Assembly (NCBI GenBank): GCA_014905825.1
Contig: JACGCN010000044.1
Coordinates: 62,001 to 126,000 of the forward strand
DNA: 64,000 bases
DNA from: Lyophyllum atratum
Taxonomy: Eukaryota > Basidiomycota > Agaricomycetes > Agaricales > Lyophyllaceae
Direction of reading: 5' to 3'
In this document: positions 23,093 through 35,824 of the stretch, piece by piece
How positions within the stretch are numbered: the first letter of the stretch is position 1
Layout: every line of letters begins with the position of its first letter
The notes under the pieces: generated by a model
The model's database searches: none
Seen by the model: only the letters and a program-made list of their open reading frames with translations
What the model was told of the DNA's origin: nothing
Position numbers and translations under genes: made by a program

Positions 23093-26000
23093 ATGCCCAA
23101 TCTCCTGGCTATACCATTCAAGAAGACATACCCGGTTAACGTCAAGGACGCTGCTCGGAATTACATCTATGCGCATGGGGGAGGACACCCAGACGAGTTC
23201 AAGGATGATATTAATCTCTGGCAAAACCTTCGAAAGGATGGTGTAGGAGGTGTGGTGCACGTCGATCGAATCAACACTTCTCTGCTGTCCGTTGAGATTT
23301 CCATGATTCTACTATAACACAGCTGAAGGGAGCTCATCACAAGTTACCATGCGCAACTTGTCTCTATCTTGACAAAGCTTCCAGCCGATGTGAGCCCTAC
23401 CCCGAGTCTTTTCTAAACGTCAGCGTTGACCCTTGTTCAGATAGATTTAGAGTTCGCATACGCACCTGTATTCCAAGCATCTGCAGTACCCGTGACCCTA
23501 AAGAACCTCGTCTTCGAGCGCTGTGCTGTGCTGTTTAATTTGGCCTCTCTGTTTTCCCAGCTCGCTGCATCGGAAGATCGATCGACGATGGATGGAATAA
23601 AGCGGGCTACAGCAAATTACCAGGTGTGATACACTCCTACGCATCCCCCCTTTTTCTTAACGAGCATATTAGTATGCTGCAGGTGTGCTGTCGTTCCTGA
23701 AGACTTCAGGACTTCCGAAGCTTTTGTATTCGCCTGACGACGAGGAGACCCCTCGGGAGCTCTCCGAGTCATTCGCCACAGCTCTCGAGCTGCTCATGCT
23801 CGCCCAAGCACAGGAATGCTCTTGGCAGATGGCCAAGCTTAGTGAGTCCGTTCATCATCCACAGCTAATCATCACCGCTCACGACAGTTTTAGACCAGTA
23901 CAAAAACGGTCTCATTGCGAAAGTGGCTGCAAGGGTTCATATCGTCTGTGTTTCTCGGTAACTCCATCTCATCATGAATTGCCACTCTAGGCGGCTTCGT
24001 TGTACCAATTGGCTTCTCAAACTATTCGTGATGCGTCACCGCCAATCAAAGACATATTCCCATCTGTATGCCTCCTTTGTGGTCCTGATCTCTATTGCTG
24101 AACTAGTGCACAGGATTGGCTGCCACATATTGAAGCCAAAAGTTACCATTTCTCGGCTGCGTCGCAATACCGAAAGAGCATGGATGAAATCGAGAGCAGC
24201 AGGTCCGAACTCATGACAATCACCGACTGAGTCCATTCAATTCATCATTTTCGCCACCCAGGTACGGAGTCGAGATCGCGAGATTACACCAAGCACAATC
24301 TGAAGCCAAAAAGGCTTATGATGTTGCTCGACGTGGGCGGATAACACCTACCGTCATTCAAGATCTTCAGGTAATTCCGCCCGTCCCGCTGAGTCAACAG
24401 GAGCTAATGTTGTGTATTCCAGTCTTTGTTGGAGATTGTGCAGAAGAACCTAGCACGCGCAGAACGCGATAACGATCTCATATATCACCACGATGTGCCT
24501 GCCTCGTCCGCGCTCGGCCCTATCCCACCAACGAACCTTGTTTCATCAACAATACATGCTGGTCTAACTGATCCTACGACTCTGATTGGCAGTGGTCGAA
24601 TGATTTTCAGCGAGTTGGTAGGATGGGGTGCCAAAGAAGCCATCAGTACGTCATCGCCCCTGAGATGAAGCAACCGTCCCTATTCTTAAGGCCCGTTCCA
24701 GATATTTATAACGACAGGAAGCAGAATCTCATTAAGGAAAAAATAGTGGATGTATCAAGCGAACTGCAGGATGCATCAGACGAGTGAGCATCAGTTTCGA
24801 TCTCGTTGCCATTCTTTGGGTCTAACGCGGTGGAAGAATCCTGCAACGGCTTAACCTACCATCCGCATTGGAGGCCTTGGAGCGCCCTATCGGACTACCT
24901 CCAAGCCTCCTCCGCAAGGCTGAAGAGGTACGACTGGAGAACGGACCTGCCAAGATCGAGGTGTCCATCGATGACGTACAACGACTAGCCCAACAAGACC
25001 AAGCTATTCTAGACGAAGTCGGTCATGAATTCATTCCGGGTTCCCCACTTTCCTCATGATGTTTTCCAGGCGATGGACATTCTTGATAACGAAGCATCGG
25101 AAGATGAAGCCGCCCGAAAATACGCTACACTAAACCGACTACCGTCCCACGAGGCCAACGCTGAATTAATCGAGAAAGAGAAACGGTACCGGAGTATCCT
25201 CGCGCAAGCGGCAACAAGCGACGAAACGGTGAGGCAGAAATGGGACGAATGGGAGAAGAACATCGTGGAACTTACGTGGAGCGAGGTACGTTGCGATGCC
25301 GACCGCGGGCGCTACACATCCATCTAACGCTTGCTCACTCGCGTTGCTCCACAGGAAGAGCTCGAAATGTCGATTCCCTCCTCAACCGTCTCCCCCTCAG
25401 TCGCCGCGACGGCCCAGGGCAAACAGACCCAGACGCACGCGCGTGCCCTGCGGGTACAGATCGAGGCGCTCGACGACCTCCACCGCGCGCGGGAGCAGCT
25501 CGTGCGGCGCGCCCAGGCGCTCGCGGCGGCGGACGACATCCGCGAGCGGGTGATGAAGGTGGCGGTGGGCTTTGCGCGGCTGGTGGAGGTGGAGCCTGCG
25601 ATGTTCGAGGACGTTTCAGACGAGGAGCTCGCAAAGTATGATCGGTTCCTCACGGAGATGGGCGAAATCGAGCAGCGCCAGGGGAGTACGTTGTCTGAGA
25701 TCCAGGTACGTGTCGTGATTCCCTGGATCCTAGGGATGTGATCATCGCCTCCTTGGGACCCCACACGTTTCGATCATTGTTATGCTCATTGTTTTGTGTT
25801 TTTTTTATGTGTGTAGCGCCGCAATGAGCTTTTCCTGCAGTCGCGGAAAGATGATCCTGCGGTCAAGGAGCGGGAACACGCGTTACAGTCTCTGGATCTG
25901 GCTTACCATAAATACCGCGAAATCACGCGGAACCTGGACGAGGGTTTCAAGGTACGTCTAAACGCCCAATCTTACAGCGCCAATCATCTCCCTCCCCACC

Positions 26001-26468
26001 TCCACCCCCATCCTCGTGTCTCGTTCCTGGAGCTAACCCGTTTCCAACAGTTCTACAACGACCTTGCCACCATATTTCTCCAATTCAAGGAGGCATGCAA
26101 GAACTGGAGCCGTCTCCGGAATCAGCAGATCCAGTGAGTACGAACCCTTATTCGATAGGCTTCTTTAGCGCCGCTTGATGGGGACCAACTCACGCTGACG
26201 CATATTAATTAGCACCCTGACACGTTCCCTGCAAAACATGTCCGTGGGTAGCAGCAGTCCTCCGGCGTCGGCCTCGGCGCCCACGCCAGCGGGCGTGCCG
26301 CCGGCCAGCCCTAGCCCCCCACCGCCTAAGCAGGCACCGCCCAGTTCGCCAGCGCGCAAGGGACCGGTGGGGAAGTCGTCCCTGAGGCTACCTGCGATTA
26401 CGTCAAGTGACTGGGGCTTCGAGGACTTTCAGCTTCCGCCCCCACCCGCAGAGCGAGGGCAGAGGTAG
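23093..26468 (+). CDS. palA: BRO1-domain protein PalA/Rim20 (pH-response, ESCRT-associated)
   Basis: The family works with ESCRT-III at endosomes and scaffolds cleavage of the pH regulator PacC/Rim101. ATG 23093 begins MPNLLAIPFKKTYPVNVKD, the normal start of a BRO1 domain. The BRO1 domain continues through YHAQLVSILTKLPAD, DLEFAYAPVF, NLVFERCAVLFNLASLFSQL, LLMLAQAQECSWQMAKL and FSAASQYRKSMDEIE. The following all-helical V domain (ILQRLNLPSALEALERPIGL through the RRNELFLQ region) matches the ALIX-type LYPxL-binding fold. The tail after about 26240 is Pro/Ser-rich and ends near SDWGFEDFQLPPPP. More than ten introns. Overall size and domain order fit PalA/Rim20 better than the vacuolar-sorting Bro1, though I cannot exclude the latter without a tree. 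Confidence 0.9.
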
Positions 26469-26915
26469 ACGCGGACCACCTGACGGGCTTTATGTATATC
26501 ATGCAATATATGCTAATGTATGCGGTTCAAGTAGGCTTACGGCTGTGTCAGTATTGTGCGGTGTGTGACTGTCGAACTCTTGCTTAAAACTTTTGCTACT
26601 CGAACCTACTGCTTGTTATGAGGACGACGACCGCCGAGGAGGGTTGTGATTTCGCAGGAGACATCAGCGGTCGCCTTTTCATCACGAATCTTCCATGTCG
26701 TTGAATTCGCTCAAAATCACGTCTGTTCGAGGCCAGTTGGTCATTTGTCCAGGATGCTGGAACAAGGATTCGGTTCAGTGGCCATCTGTCATGGGGTGTT
26801 CTTTCCCTGTATACCGTAATGACTGTGTCGCTGCCCCCATTTTTCCTCGTCTAAAGACGGGACAGTCATAAAAGATACACTTATTCCAGTTACTGATAGA
26901 AGTACAAGTCTATCA
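26469..26915. other. Intergenic region between convergent palA and acetate kinase
   Basis: Shared 3' flank. I see no gene, repeat or RNA signal in it. Confidence 0.6.
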
Positions 26916-28333
26916 TCATTCCTTAAACTCCTCATCCAACGCACAAGCCCTCGCCATCTCCACCTGCTCATCCGTGCGACACACCAACAACCTCTTCCCC
27001 TTCCCCTTCCCCTCCCCCTCCCCACCAACACCAACATCAACCACCACCCCCTGCTCCTGCTCCCGCCCCAACCCCCCGTTCCTCCCCTCATCCACACCCC
27101 CAAACCCCAAACACCTCACCCGCTCCCCCACAACCGCCCTTAGCTCCGCGCTCTTCTCGCCAATCCCGCCGGAGAAGACGAGGGCGTCGACGGCGCCGCC
27201 GAGCTTGAGGTGGTACGCGCCGATGAAGTCGAGGATGCGGTCGACGAAGAGGTGGAACGCTAGTGTGTAGGGGTCCGTCTTTGAGTTTGAGTTCGCAGAG
27301 GGCGGGGTGTGGATGTCCGCGCGGGAGGCGATGGTTCCAAAGTCGGTGGTTCCTGTCAACGCCTGCCATCCCGATTTACGATTCAGAATGTCTTCCGCCT
27401 TTCGCCCCAACCCAAATTCAGTCACACCGCCCTTGTACAAATATACATGTAAGACAGAAGCGTACCTCGGTGACCTGCAAATCAGAAGCCATCCCCGGAT
27501 CGTGCGTCATACGCCCCGCCTTGTTCGTGTAGTGGAACACAAGGCTGGGGTCGACGGTGCCGGAGCGCGTGGCGCCTGGGAGCCCGCTGACGGGGGTGAG
27601 GCCCATGGACGTGTCGAGGGAGCGGCCCCCTTGGATCGCGCACGCGGAGGCGCCGGAGCCGAGGTGCAGGACGATGAGGTTGAGGGAGTCGGGGGGCTGC
27701 TGGAGGAACTGGGCTGTGGAGCGCAGGATGAACGCATCTTCGCTTGGATGTCAGTGAATCTGCAAAACAGGTCACAGGAGATTGCGGCTACGCACAGCTG
27801 AGTCCGTGGAACCCGTACTTCTTGAGGCCGCGAGAGGCAGCTACGTCGGGGTTGATGGCGTATTCCGAGATATGGGGCGGGATGGAGCGGTGGAAGGCGG
27901 AGTCAAAGTACGCGATGGACTTTGCGTGCTTGATCTTGGCGAGGGAGGCTTTGATCACGGACAACGCGGCGCCGTTATGGAGCGGGGCGAGGTCGGAGAG
28001 GGTCTCGATACGGTGGTAGGCGTGGTCGTCGATGACTACGCGGGTGGTAAAGTCGCCACCGTGGACGACACGATGGCAGATGTAGCGGATGTGGGCAGAG
28101 TCGTGGCCGTGTGTGTGGAGGCGTTTGAGGAAATAGGCAAAGGCGGATGCGTGGTCGGAGATGTCGTCGGCGGAGACGGACTCTTTGGTGCCGTCGAACT
28201 TGAAGGAGGCGGGCGGGGAGGAGATGTTGGTGATGCTCGCTGTGAGGATCAGACTGACGGGCTCGTCGGTGCGGCGGTACAGCGAGATCTTCAACGACGA
28301 CGACCCGGCGTTGACGGATAGGATGAGCGACAT
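26916..28333 (-). CDS. ack: Acetate kinase
   Basis: Interconverts acetyl phosphate + ADP with acetate + ATP; in fungi it is paired with phosphoketolase. Three exons in phase, 28333-27796, 27737-27466 and 27431-26916, give 441 residues. Landmarks: [15 protein letters not shown] (phosphate-binding start), [23 protein letters not shown] (catalytic Asp and His region), [30 protein letters not shown] (adenosine and catalytic Arg), LTGTTDFGT and [10 protein letters not shown]. Two differences from the usual bacterial motifs are visible: HLGSGAS where bacteria have HLGNGAS, and a Gly/Glu/Lys-rich insert ([12 protein letters not shown]) just before the final conserved block [13 protein letters not shown]. 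The base composition of the last exon is strongly skewed. A phosphoketolase gene lies 22 kb to the right on the other strand. Confidence 0.97.
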
Positions 28334-28497
28334 GGAGGAATGGCGACGTCATTCTAATTTGGTGTTCATATACATCCACACAATGACGTAGCTCGATCAC
28401 CGCCCAAATCTAGGCGATACTCAGTGCAGAAGCTGTTCATATATGTCGTCTCTAGATTCATTTACGTCCCTATAGCGTTTTGCGCCACCTCACTCAC

Positions 28498-29688
28498 TCA
28501 CTCACACGCCGTAGGATCCCAATCCGTAACCAACCCCTCATCCAGCTGATCCAACGCATCCACCTCCCCACGCGCAAGCTGGAAATCAAAGATCTCCTTG
28601 TTCTCCACAATCCGCTCGCGCAATGTCGACTTTGGAATCGGTACGAAGCCCTGTACACACTGCATGAGATGTGGATAAAGAGAGGAGAGAAATAACACTA
28701 CTTTTTGCACAGAGTAGCGCAGGAGGATCTGTGAGGGACTCTTGGCGTATTTTTTCGCGAGGGAGACGATCAATGGATGGCCGAACCGCATCCCACGTAC
28801 GAGAGGACCCCAGGCCTAGTTTAATTTAAGGTCAAACATACCGCCTTCGGTACACGCGAACATACCTCCATGAGCATACCATGCTCCCTACTATACGCAA
28901 CGATCGATGCGCGCGTCTGGAACGGGTGCAGATCGATCTACACCCCCAATCAGCCCAAACACCTCTTCGCATGCATGATCCGACGCACCTGATGCACCAC
29001 CGGCGTGCCAATCCTCATCTCCAAAATATCATTAATATGCCTAATCCCAAACGTACTAATCCCAATACTCTTCACCAGCCCCTCCTTCTGCGCCTCCACG
29101 ATCCCGCGCCAGCTCTCCTGCCTCGCCGCCTTCCCGCCTATCGGGCCATGCATGAGGTACAGATCCACGTACCCGAGCCCGCACCGCTGGACGCTCTTTC
29201 TGGCGGCGGCGATGGCGTGGGCGAAGCCGTTGTTGAGCTTGAGCTTGGTGGTGAAGAAGATGTCGGAGCGGGGGACGCCGTAGGCGGCGCAGAAGTCGCT
29301 GATGGCTTTGCCGACTTCTTTTTCGTTCTCGTACCACTCGGCGCTGTCTATCAGGCGGTAGCCGGTCTGGGAGAGGCAGTCAGCTAGGGTAGGAGGCCAG
29401 AGAGTTGAGAGGTACCTCGAGGGCTGCGGTAACGGCTTTGTATGCTTCTATGCCGTCTAGCTCATATGTACCTACGCGGAGACGCGATTGTCAGCGCGAT
29501 CTTAAGGGATGCCGCATCACTCACCGAATCCGATGACGGGGATCTCATTGCCGTCGGACAGCTGGTGGCGGGGGTAATTAGATAAAACCGTCTGAGAACG
29601 GATGGGCCACCTTGTGCCTAGATTCGAATGTGAGACCGCCCGCCAGCACGGTGGTTACTTCGGGAGCGAATGTAGTCTGGTGAGGCAT
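28498..29688 (-). CDS. Aldo-keto reductase
   Basis: NAD(P)H-dependent carbonyl reductase of the AKR barrel fold. ATG 29688 opens exon 1 (29688-29611, MPHQTTFAPEVTTVLAGG), followed by LSDGNEIPVIGFGT. The catalytic tetrad is visible in order: Asp and Tyr in LIDSAEWYENE, Lys in DIFFTTKLKL, His in DLYLMHGPIG. Further landmarks are SIGISTFGIRHINDI, HPFQTRASIVAYSREHGM, GPLVRG and, near the C terminus, GFVPIPKSTLRERIVENKE, the NADP-binding segment. Stop at 28498; about 330 residues with several short introns. The substrate cannot be read from sequence. It is divergently arranged with the peroxiredoxin-like gene, sharing a 538-bp spacer. Confidence 0.93.
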
Positions 29689-30226
29689 GATGAGCAGTGG
29701 GTAATCCCGCCGCCGGACGACCGCCTAAGTCTTTGGACCGTGAGAAAGGCAGTGATGACATCAACGTATGACGGTGCTCCGCCTGGAATGCGCTAGATGG
29801 AAGTCGGAGACACATCCCGATTTGGGCGACCTGTTGTGTGTCTTTGCTTGGCCGACGCGTCAGATCAGATAATGCGCCTCATGTCGGCCGCACGTCGTTT
29901 GTGTTCTATCTGATCAGCGCGTTTGTCGCGTTTCTTTGTCGGGAATGTATGCATGCGATGCATTCCTGCCGCACCTAAGGATGTTGTCTGAGAAATGGCA
30001 TGAGCTGGCAATAGGGGTGGTCAGTGTGGAGTAGATGGGGCGACAACGACGAGGACAAAGGATGATGAACGCCAAAGAGGCTTCATCCAAGGAACGGCGA
30101 ATCTTTGCGGCAGAAGACCCGGCACGTGTGGACGGATATCGTGCATTCTTGTGTCAGCCTCATGCACGCTCGTTCCCTTCATAAACCCGTCCGTCCTTTC
30201 AATTTCATGCCTTAGCCCTGCTCGCC
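29689..30226. promoter_or_regulatory. Divergent promoter between aldo-keto reductase and peroxiredoxin-like gene
   Basis: A 538-bp spacer separates two divergently transcribed genes, both with redox-type products. A TATA-like cataaa lies at 30179-30184, 43 bp before the plus-strand start. Joint control is possible but only inferred. Confidence 0.5.
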
Positions 30227-32349
30227 ATGTCCACCCCCTCCGTCCACCCCAGGATCATTAAGCGCAAGCCCGCTCCGTCCATCGACGCCCGCTACCCCAT
30301 CCCCGACCCAGACGACCCCTTTGCCCCTCTCTGGGTCCTGCGCTCGCGGTCCTCCAACGGTGCCCTCGCCCTTTCACCCACCCCAGACACCCTCAAGACC
30401 CTCCGCGGCCGCAAGCCGTCGTACGACCTCTACCCCTCGTTCCTCGACGACCCCCCCGCGGTGCTAAAGGAGAGCCACTACCGCCGTCGCTCGCAGTCCA
30501 CCCCCCCAGCCCACGTCGCGCAAGGCCAAGTCACCGTCGCCTTCCCTACCGTCCAGTCGAATCCCTACATCTACGGCAACACCCCGAGCCTTCTGACGGA
30601 TGACACCTGCAGCACTGACGTCGACCCAGCCCCGGCCACTGTCACCGCAAAGCCCGTTGTTCCGCAATGGCCGAGTACCCCGATCAGGCTTGCCCGGCTT
30701 CTCATGCCCAAACGCACGCGCAGCAGTCTTCCGAGCACACCGCCTGCCCGGAAGCCGACAACGTCCATCTCGTCCACGTCGTTCGTGCACATCTCCAGCC
30801 CGTCCATCTCCACCACCTACTCCTGTTCTCCCGACGATGCCCAGCACGCCTATACTTCCCCCCGCGCCGCACCCACCCCCGTGAATCCAAGCCCCATCCC
30901 CACCAGCACCTCCGCGCCCCTCCCCTCCACCACCACACACAAACACCACACCCGCCACCCCCTCTCCCTCTCCTTCCACACCCTCACCCCCCAGCCTCCA
31001 CCTCCAACACCCACAACCCCCCACGCACAGCCCGCACAGCCCGAATGGTCCCATCCCACCCCCGCCCAGCTCGCACGCGCCGCATCCCTCCCCGTGGTCG
31101 CCGCCTCCGGCCTGCGCGTCCCCTTCGGCTCCCTCTTCGCTGCGCGCCGCACCGTCGTCGTGTTTGTGCGCCACTTCTGGTGTCCCCTGTGCCAGGATTA
31201 TATTAGTAGTGTGGTGGAGGCTGCGCAGCCGGGCGTCATGTTTGCGTCGGAGGGGGAGGGAGAGGGTGGAGGGAGCAAACGGGTGGATCTGGTGGTGATC
31301 AGCAACGGCGCGCCTGCGTTCATCTCCAAGTACAGGCAGGCCTTCGGCCTCTCCTGCGAGGTGTACACGGATCCTGCACTCGCCGTATACACCGCACTCG
31401 GCATGGCGCGCGCCGTCCCATCACAGTCACACTGCGCCGCGGTAGGAGAAGGACGAGACGCGTGCACACCACCGAGCGTGCAGGACGGAGGATACGTGCG
31501 TCACGGCATGGTAGGCGGTATCGCCATGGTCGTTGTACGCGCGCTCAAAGCCGGTATGCCCGTCTGGGAAAAGGGCGGGGACATTCACCAGCTCGGAGGC
31601 GAGTTCGTCTTGGGTCCTGGGTAGGTCTTCTTTTCTTCTCTCCCCATCATGTCTTCCGTCGCTAACTGAAATCGCCCAGGCTTAAGTGCACGTACGCCCA
31701 CCGAATGCAATCCCCAAAAGGCCACGCCCCCATCCGCGACGTCCTCTTCGCAGCTGGCATCCGTCTACCCCTCCCCACGCCCCCGCCCCCGCCCCCATCC
31801 ACACGCCTCACCATCGCACAACCCACACCCACCAAACGCCCACACCGCCGCAACAGCACCATCACCAACCCCGCCCCCACACACGAGTTCGGCGCCTGGC
31901 GGCGGCACTCCATGGCGCGCACCGAAGGCGCCGCGCGGCGCTCCGTGACGATCGGAATGTCGCTGGAGGAGGAGACGAAGTGGATGCAGGAACGGATGCG
32001 GAGCCTTGAGCGGCTGAGGGAGAGGAAGAGCAAGCGGCGGGGGGCGTTTGTGGGGTATCTGGGACCTCCTGGGTCTGGTTCTAGATCTGGGAAGGGGGGA
32101 AGGGAGGGGGAGGGGGATGGGGGGAGGAGCGATGGTGGGCAGTGTTCGCCTGTTAGGGAGGGTAGTGCGGAGAGGGGTGTGGATGGGGGATCTAAAGTTG
32201 ACTTGAGAGGGGTGATGGTTATTGGCTTTGAGGGTGGGCAGATGGAGGGGACGGCGGAGGGGGAGACGGCGGGTGGCGAGGATGATGAGCACGGAGGTAT
32301 CAGTCCAACGGGCGCAACTGAGGGGGACGGTGAGCGTGACGAGACGTAG
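30227..32349 (+). CDS. Peroxiredoxin-like (AhpC/TSA, PRXL2/AAED1-type) domain in a long low-complexity protein
   Basis: Two exons, 30227-31620 and 31680-32349, give about 687 residues. The first 280 are Pro/Ser/Thr-rich and probably disordered. The thioredoxin-fold domain starts near LARAASLPVVAASGLRVPFG and carries VFVRHFWCPLCQDYISSV, with a CPLC pair where peroxiredoxin-like proteins have their redox cysteine. It continues VDLVVISNGAPAFISKYRQA, CEVYTDPALAVYTALGM, HGMVGGIAMVVVRAL and QLGGEFVLGPGLKCTYAHRM. The 200-residue C-terminal tail is again low in complexity, strongly charged (Arg, Glu, Gly) and very G-rich at the DNA level. The domain call is good. Activity and role are unknown; fungal members of this group are mostly uncharacterised. 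Confidence 0.85.
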
Positions 32350-32643
32350 GGGGGACGGACATCATGGACCCTACATCCCTTTCGTTTAACTTGTGCTGTA
32401 AAATATTAATATTGTACACCCAACATGACACCAGCGGCTCCTTCTGGGCTTGCACATGCACACATGAGGGCAATGGTGAGAAACCTGAAGTTATATTGTT
32501 GTAAGTATTGAATGCACTCGTTCATTATCCACATGATGTTTAGGCTATCTAAGCCGGATATTTCCACCTATATTGCTCTAGTGATCAGTTCTCTGCAAAC
32601 TTTCGACTCATACTGCACCCCCAATCAATACACGAGCCTCGAA

Positions 32644-35522
32644 TCATGTCGCAGGAGGTGGGCAACTGCCCAGTTTCGGTGGGCCAGAAGGGGGTTCCAT
32701 CATAAGCTAAACGGACCAGTATCAGCGTACGTATAACATATCAACAATATAGGAAATCGACGCACTCCCACCGTCTGTACCGTCGTGTACACAAACGCTA
32801 CCAGACCGAAAATGATCAGCGCAATGTCCGCCGCCTTCTGTTTCTTAGTCCTCGAGCACGCCCGGTAGTGCAGCATCGCGGGGTACACGTAGCACAGGGG
32901 TACACTGTCAGTTAAAGCTATTCAGAACTGACGCATGTTGTGTGAATAGGAAGATCGAGCTCACCACGCAAAACACCCCACAAACGCAACAAACTTGTCC
33001 AGATCCGCTGCACCAAGCCAGCTAATCGCCGTGCACACCATAACCATCGCGAATCTGAACCCATTCTTGAGCCACTTGACCTGCGGGTCCACCTTGCCGC
33101 TACGCGTGAACAGGCCGTTCTCCAGGATACGCACCGCAGGGAAGAACTGCAGCGGCACGGACAGGAGGATCGCGAGGGAGTAGAGGAACTGGACCTATGT
33201 TGCGATAGAAAGAAGGTGAGAAGGCGGGATGGGAGGGAGGGGGAGGGAGACGTACGGTTTGGACCATGCTACTTTCGGAGTTGAGGTTGACGAGGACGAC
33301 AGTCTCGACGTCGGAACCGAAAGTGAGGTAGCCCAGTGCACCTGCACCTCCAAACAATACTGTAGGGCAGGTGAGAAGGCTATCTTAGGGGAAACACGCT
33401 AAGGCTCACTTGTCAGGAATATCATGACACCCGTCAAAACCGCGGGGAACTTGCGCGGCTCGCGCATCGAATCCGTGATGGGGATGATCTATCCATGTAC
33501 AAGCTGTGTGAGTCGGGGAGAAAAAAATATGTCGTCAATGAACTTGCCAGTCCGATGCCTTCAAAGGAGAATACAGCCGTGCTTCCAGCCAATGATAAAT
33601 GAGCTAGCAGATCTCCTCTGATGATAAGACGACTTACCCGATGAACAGCGAGAAGTCCTTGGGATTGAACATCCTCACGTCCGCAATACCCCGCGTACTA
33701 ACAATCGAGATCTCCGAGCCAAAGATATATATCAAGCCAGCAAGAATGAAGGCGTCCGCGATGAGCGCTGTCGTGCCAAGTTTGGCAATATCGCGAACCA
33801 GGGCGAGCGGCAGGAAGATGACCAGCTGCATCAGAATGAAGTATTGGACCGGGACGAACTTGAGGCATTGGGTGATGCCCATGACAAATGACTGTAACAG
33901 TGGGGTGAGCTGATGTAGGCGGGTGTGTGGCCTAGGGAGAGCGTACCTGAAGGTTCTGGGACACGAAAATGGTGTATGCAGCGACGAAGCCAATTTGGGA
34001 CACGACGATGGATCCTAAGATCAGGTACCGCATCCAAGGACCATATAAGGTGCCTCCAATGTCTTGTCACAAGAAATCAGGTGTACGTCGACGAAGACGA
34101 TAGGCACAACACACCTCCGAAGCTGCCTGATACGACAAACTTGGTCTTCACCAAAAGGAGGAAGGAGTACAGAGAAATGAGAGCGATGATCACGAAAGTC
34201 ACAGCGGAGAACAAGAGGCCACCGTTGTAAAATCTAGTTTGTATCCTTAGGCACAAGTATAATGGAAGTGTCATGGGACTTACGCCTTCCCGAGGAACAA
34301 CACGCCAGTCCCTACGAACGATTTGAGTAGCTATAGAACAGAGGGTTAACAGATTGCATTGCTTCGCGAAGGAATGGTGAACTGTACCATGAGGACAGCC
34401 TGTGTGGTGCTTGCAGTCCCACGAGGCCCAACTGACGTCTTTCGACGTCGGGACCTCGACCTCGATGGTGATGAACTCAGTAGCGGGGTATCCTCTGTGA
34501 TATCGGCCAAGCCCTCACCGACTTCGCGTGAAGTCCCAGCGCTTTCTTCCTCATCTTCTTCCTTGTCTTCCTCCTCCTCAAGGTCTTCTCCGGCCTGCCA
34601 GAGTCATTAATAGGGTTCATGTCTACGCAATCATAGGACTCACGAAGTGGCCGAAGATATACAGGAAATCAATGAAATTGTTGAGCATACGCGGCTCTTC
34701 CGTCCCTTGCTCAGTAGCGCGTAGAATCACATAGTTCCTTCTGAACCCGCCAGGCTCGTGTATGTGCTCGAACGCAGGATCCGGCTGGGGGCTCGGGCCT
34801 GCAAATGACGCTGCACGAGCGCGGCCTCTGCTGACACCTGCGTGCCATTTATAGATATCATGTCTGCAATGATAGGGAGAGCAAGAGAGACGATCATTTA
34901 GTATTCTGCCCGGCGGCAGCGAAATTGGCGCAAAGGCTCACGTCACATCTCCACCAGGTGCATTGTACGGAATGGGAAACGGCTCCGAATCATCTCTTTC
35001 GGGGTGTAGAGAAGTTGACGGTCTTCGGGACGAAGGGCCCTGCTCCGTCCCGTCCACGACGAGGTGATGGTCAGATCCGTTTCCATCTACAGATTCGGTC
35101 GACGGGCCTCCCTCGCGTTCCTGCCTGGACACGAGATGCCGCCGCAGGACTTTAGCCTTCTCCTCATCTGGTAGCCCATCGAGGTCGACGGGAGGACTGT
35201 CTGAACCGCTTCCCGACGAAGTGGAGGTCTGGCTCTTCATAGCTGTCGCGCTGAGTCCGCCCACCGCCTGTGGTCCCGGACGCAAGGGCGAAGGGTTATC
35301 GGGAAGCAAGGAAGCATTTGCGGGTGACCCTGTCTGCGTAGGCGTCCCGCCTCTAAGAGGGATATTGGGGGGTGGGGGGGTTCCGGCGTACTGGGCGCGG
35401 AGGACATGGAGGTTAGGAGTGCCGATAGGTGTTGCAAAGGACGCGGGGGCGAGTCCTTCTGGTGGCTCAGTGGGAGGCAGTCGAGGGCTCTTGATAGCCA
35501 CAGGCTGTGACGGAGAGGACAT
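32644..35522 (-). CDS. Vacuolar amino-acid transporter, Avt3/Avt4-like (AAAP family)
   Basis: Exports amino acids from the vacuole in the yeast homologues. ATG 35522 (MSSPSQPVAIKSPRLPPTEP) begins a long cytosolic Pro/Ser-rich N terminus of more than 200 residues with an acidic run, as in Avt3/Avt4. The transport domain starts QAVLMLLKSFVGTGVLFLGK, the family's helix 1 signature, then continues FYNGGLLFSAVTF, YLILGSIVVSQIGFVAAYTI, CLKFVPVQYFILMQLVIFL, the EGIGLIIPI loop, REPRKFPAVLTGVMIFLTI, GALGYLTFGSDVETVVLVNL, LYSLAILLSVPLQFFPAVR and YVYPAMLHYRA. It ends LMMEPPSGPPKLGSCPPP, typical for this group. Many short introns; no lesion seen. Confidence 0.92.
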
Positions 35523-35824
35523 GGTTGGAGTCAAGGCCGCAACCTGAGGCGAAGTGCGTACTTACCGAATTCCGGTGCGCCATATTGAGTCCACACGTGT
35601 CGATCAATTTCTTGGCAGTTCCGCTAGGCACTTCTTATGGTCCGTCACGGAGCGCAGAAGCTCTTCACGATCTTAGAGCGAGGGCACTGAGCAGGACGAC
35701 CTCAAGCTCCGTAGAAATAGATACTATTATACAGATCGATTTGTTCACGGTCTATTCATGTGCTCCCGGTCCGAAGCTGACCAAGTCCTCCATTCCCGGA
35801 GGATGTTCTCATCCAAGCACAAAG
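35523..35824. other. Short intergenic spacer
   Basis: About 300 bp between the transporter start and the stop of the next minus-strand gene. It serves as the transporter's 5' flank. No gene seen. Confidence 0.6.

Noticed and set aside
22744..23139. 131-codon frame overlapping the palA start
   Set aside because: It conflicts with the well-supported BRO1 start at 23093 and shows no domain.
27782..28321. Plus-strand frame of 179 codons over acetate kinase exon 1
   Set aside because: Mirror of the acetate kinase coding frame; Val/Gly/Asp-rich with no domain.
30464..31174. Antisense frame of 236 codons opposite the peroxiredoxin-like gene
   Set aside because: Gly/Arg-rich shadow of a GC-rich, Pro/Ser-coding exon; no start context or family resemblance.
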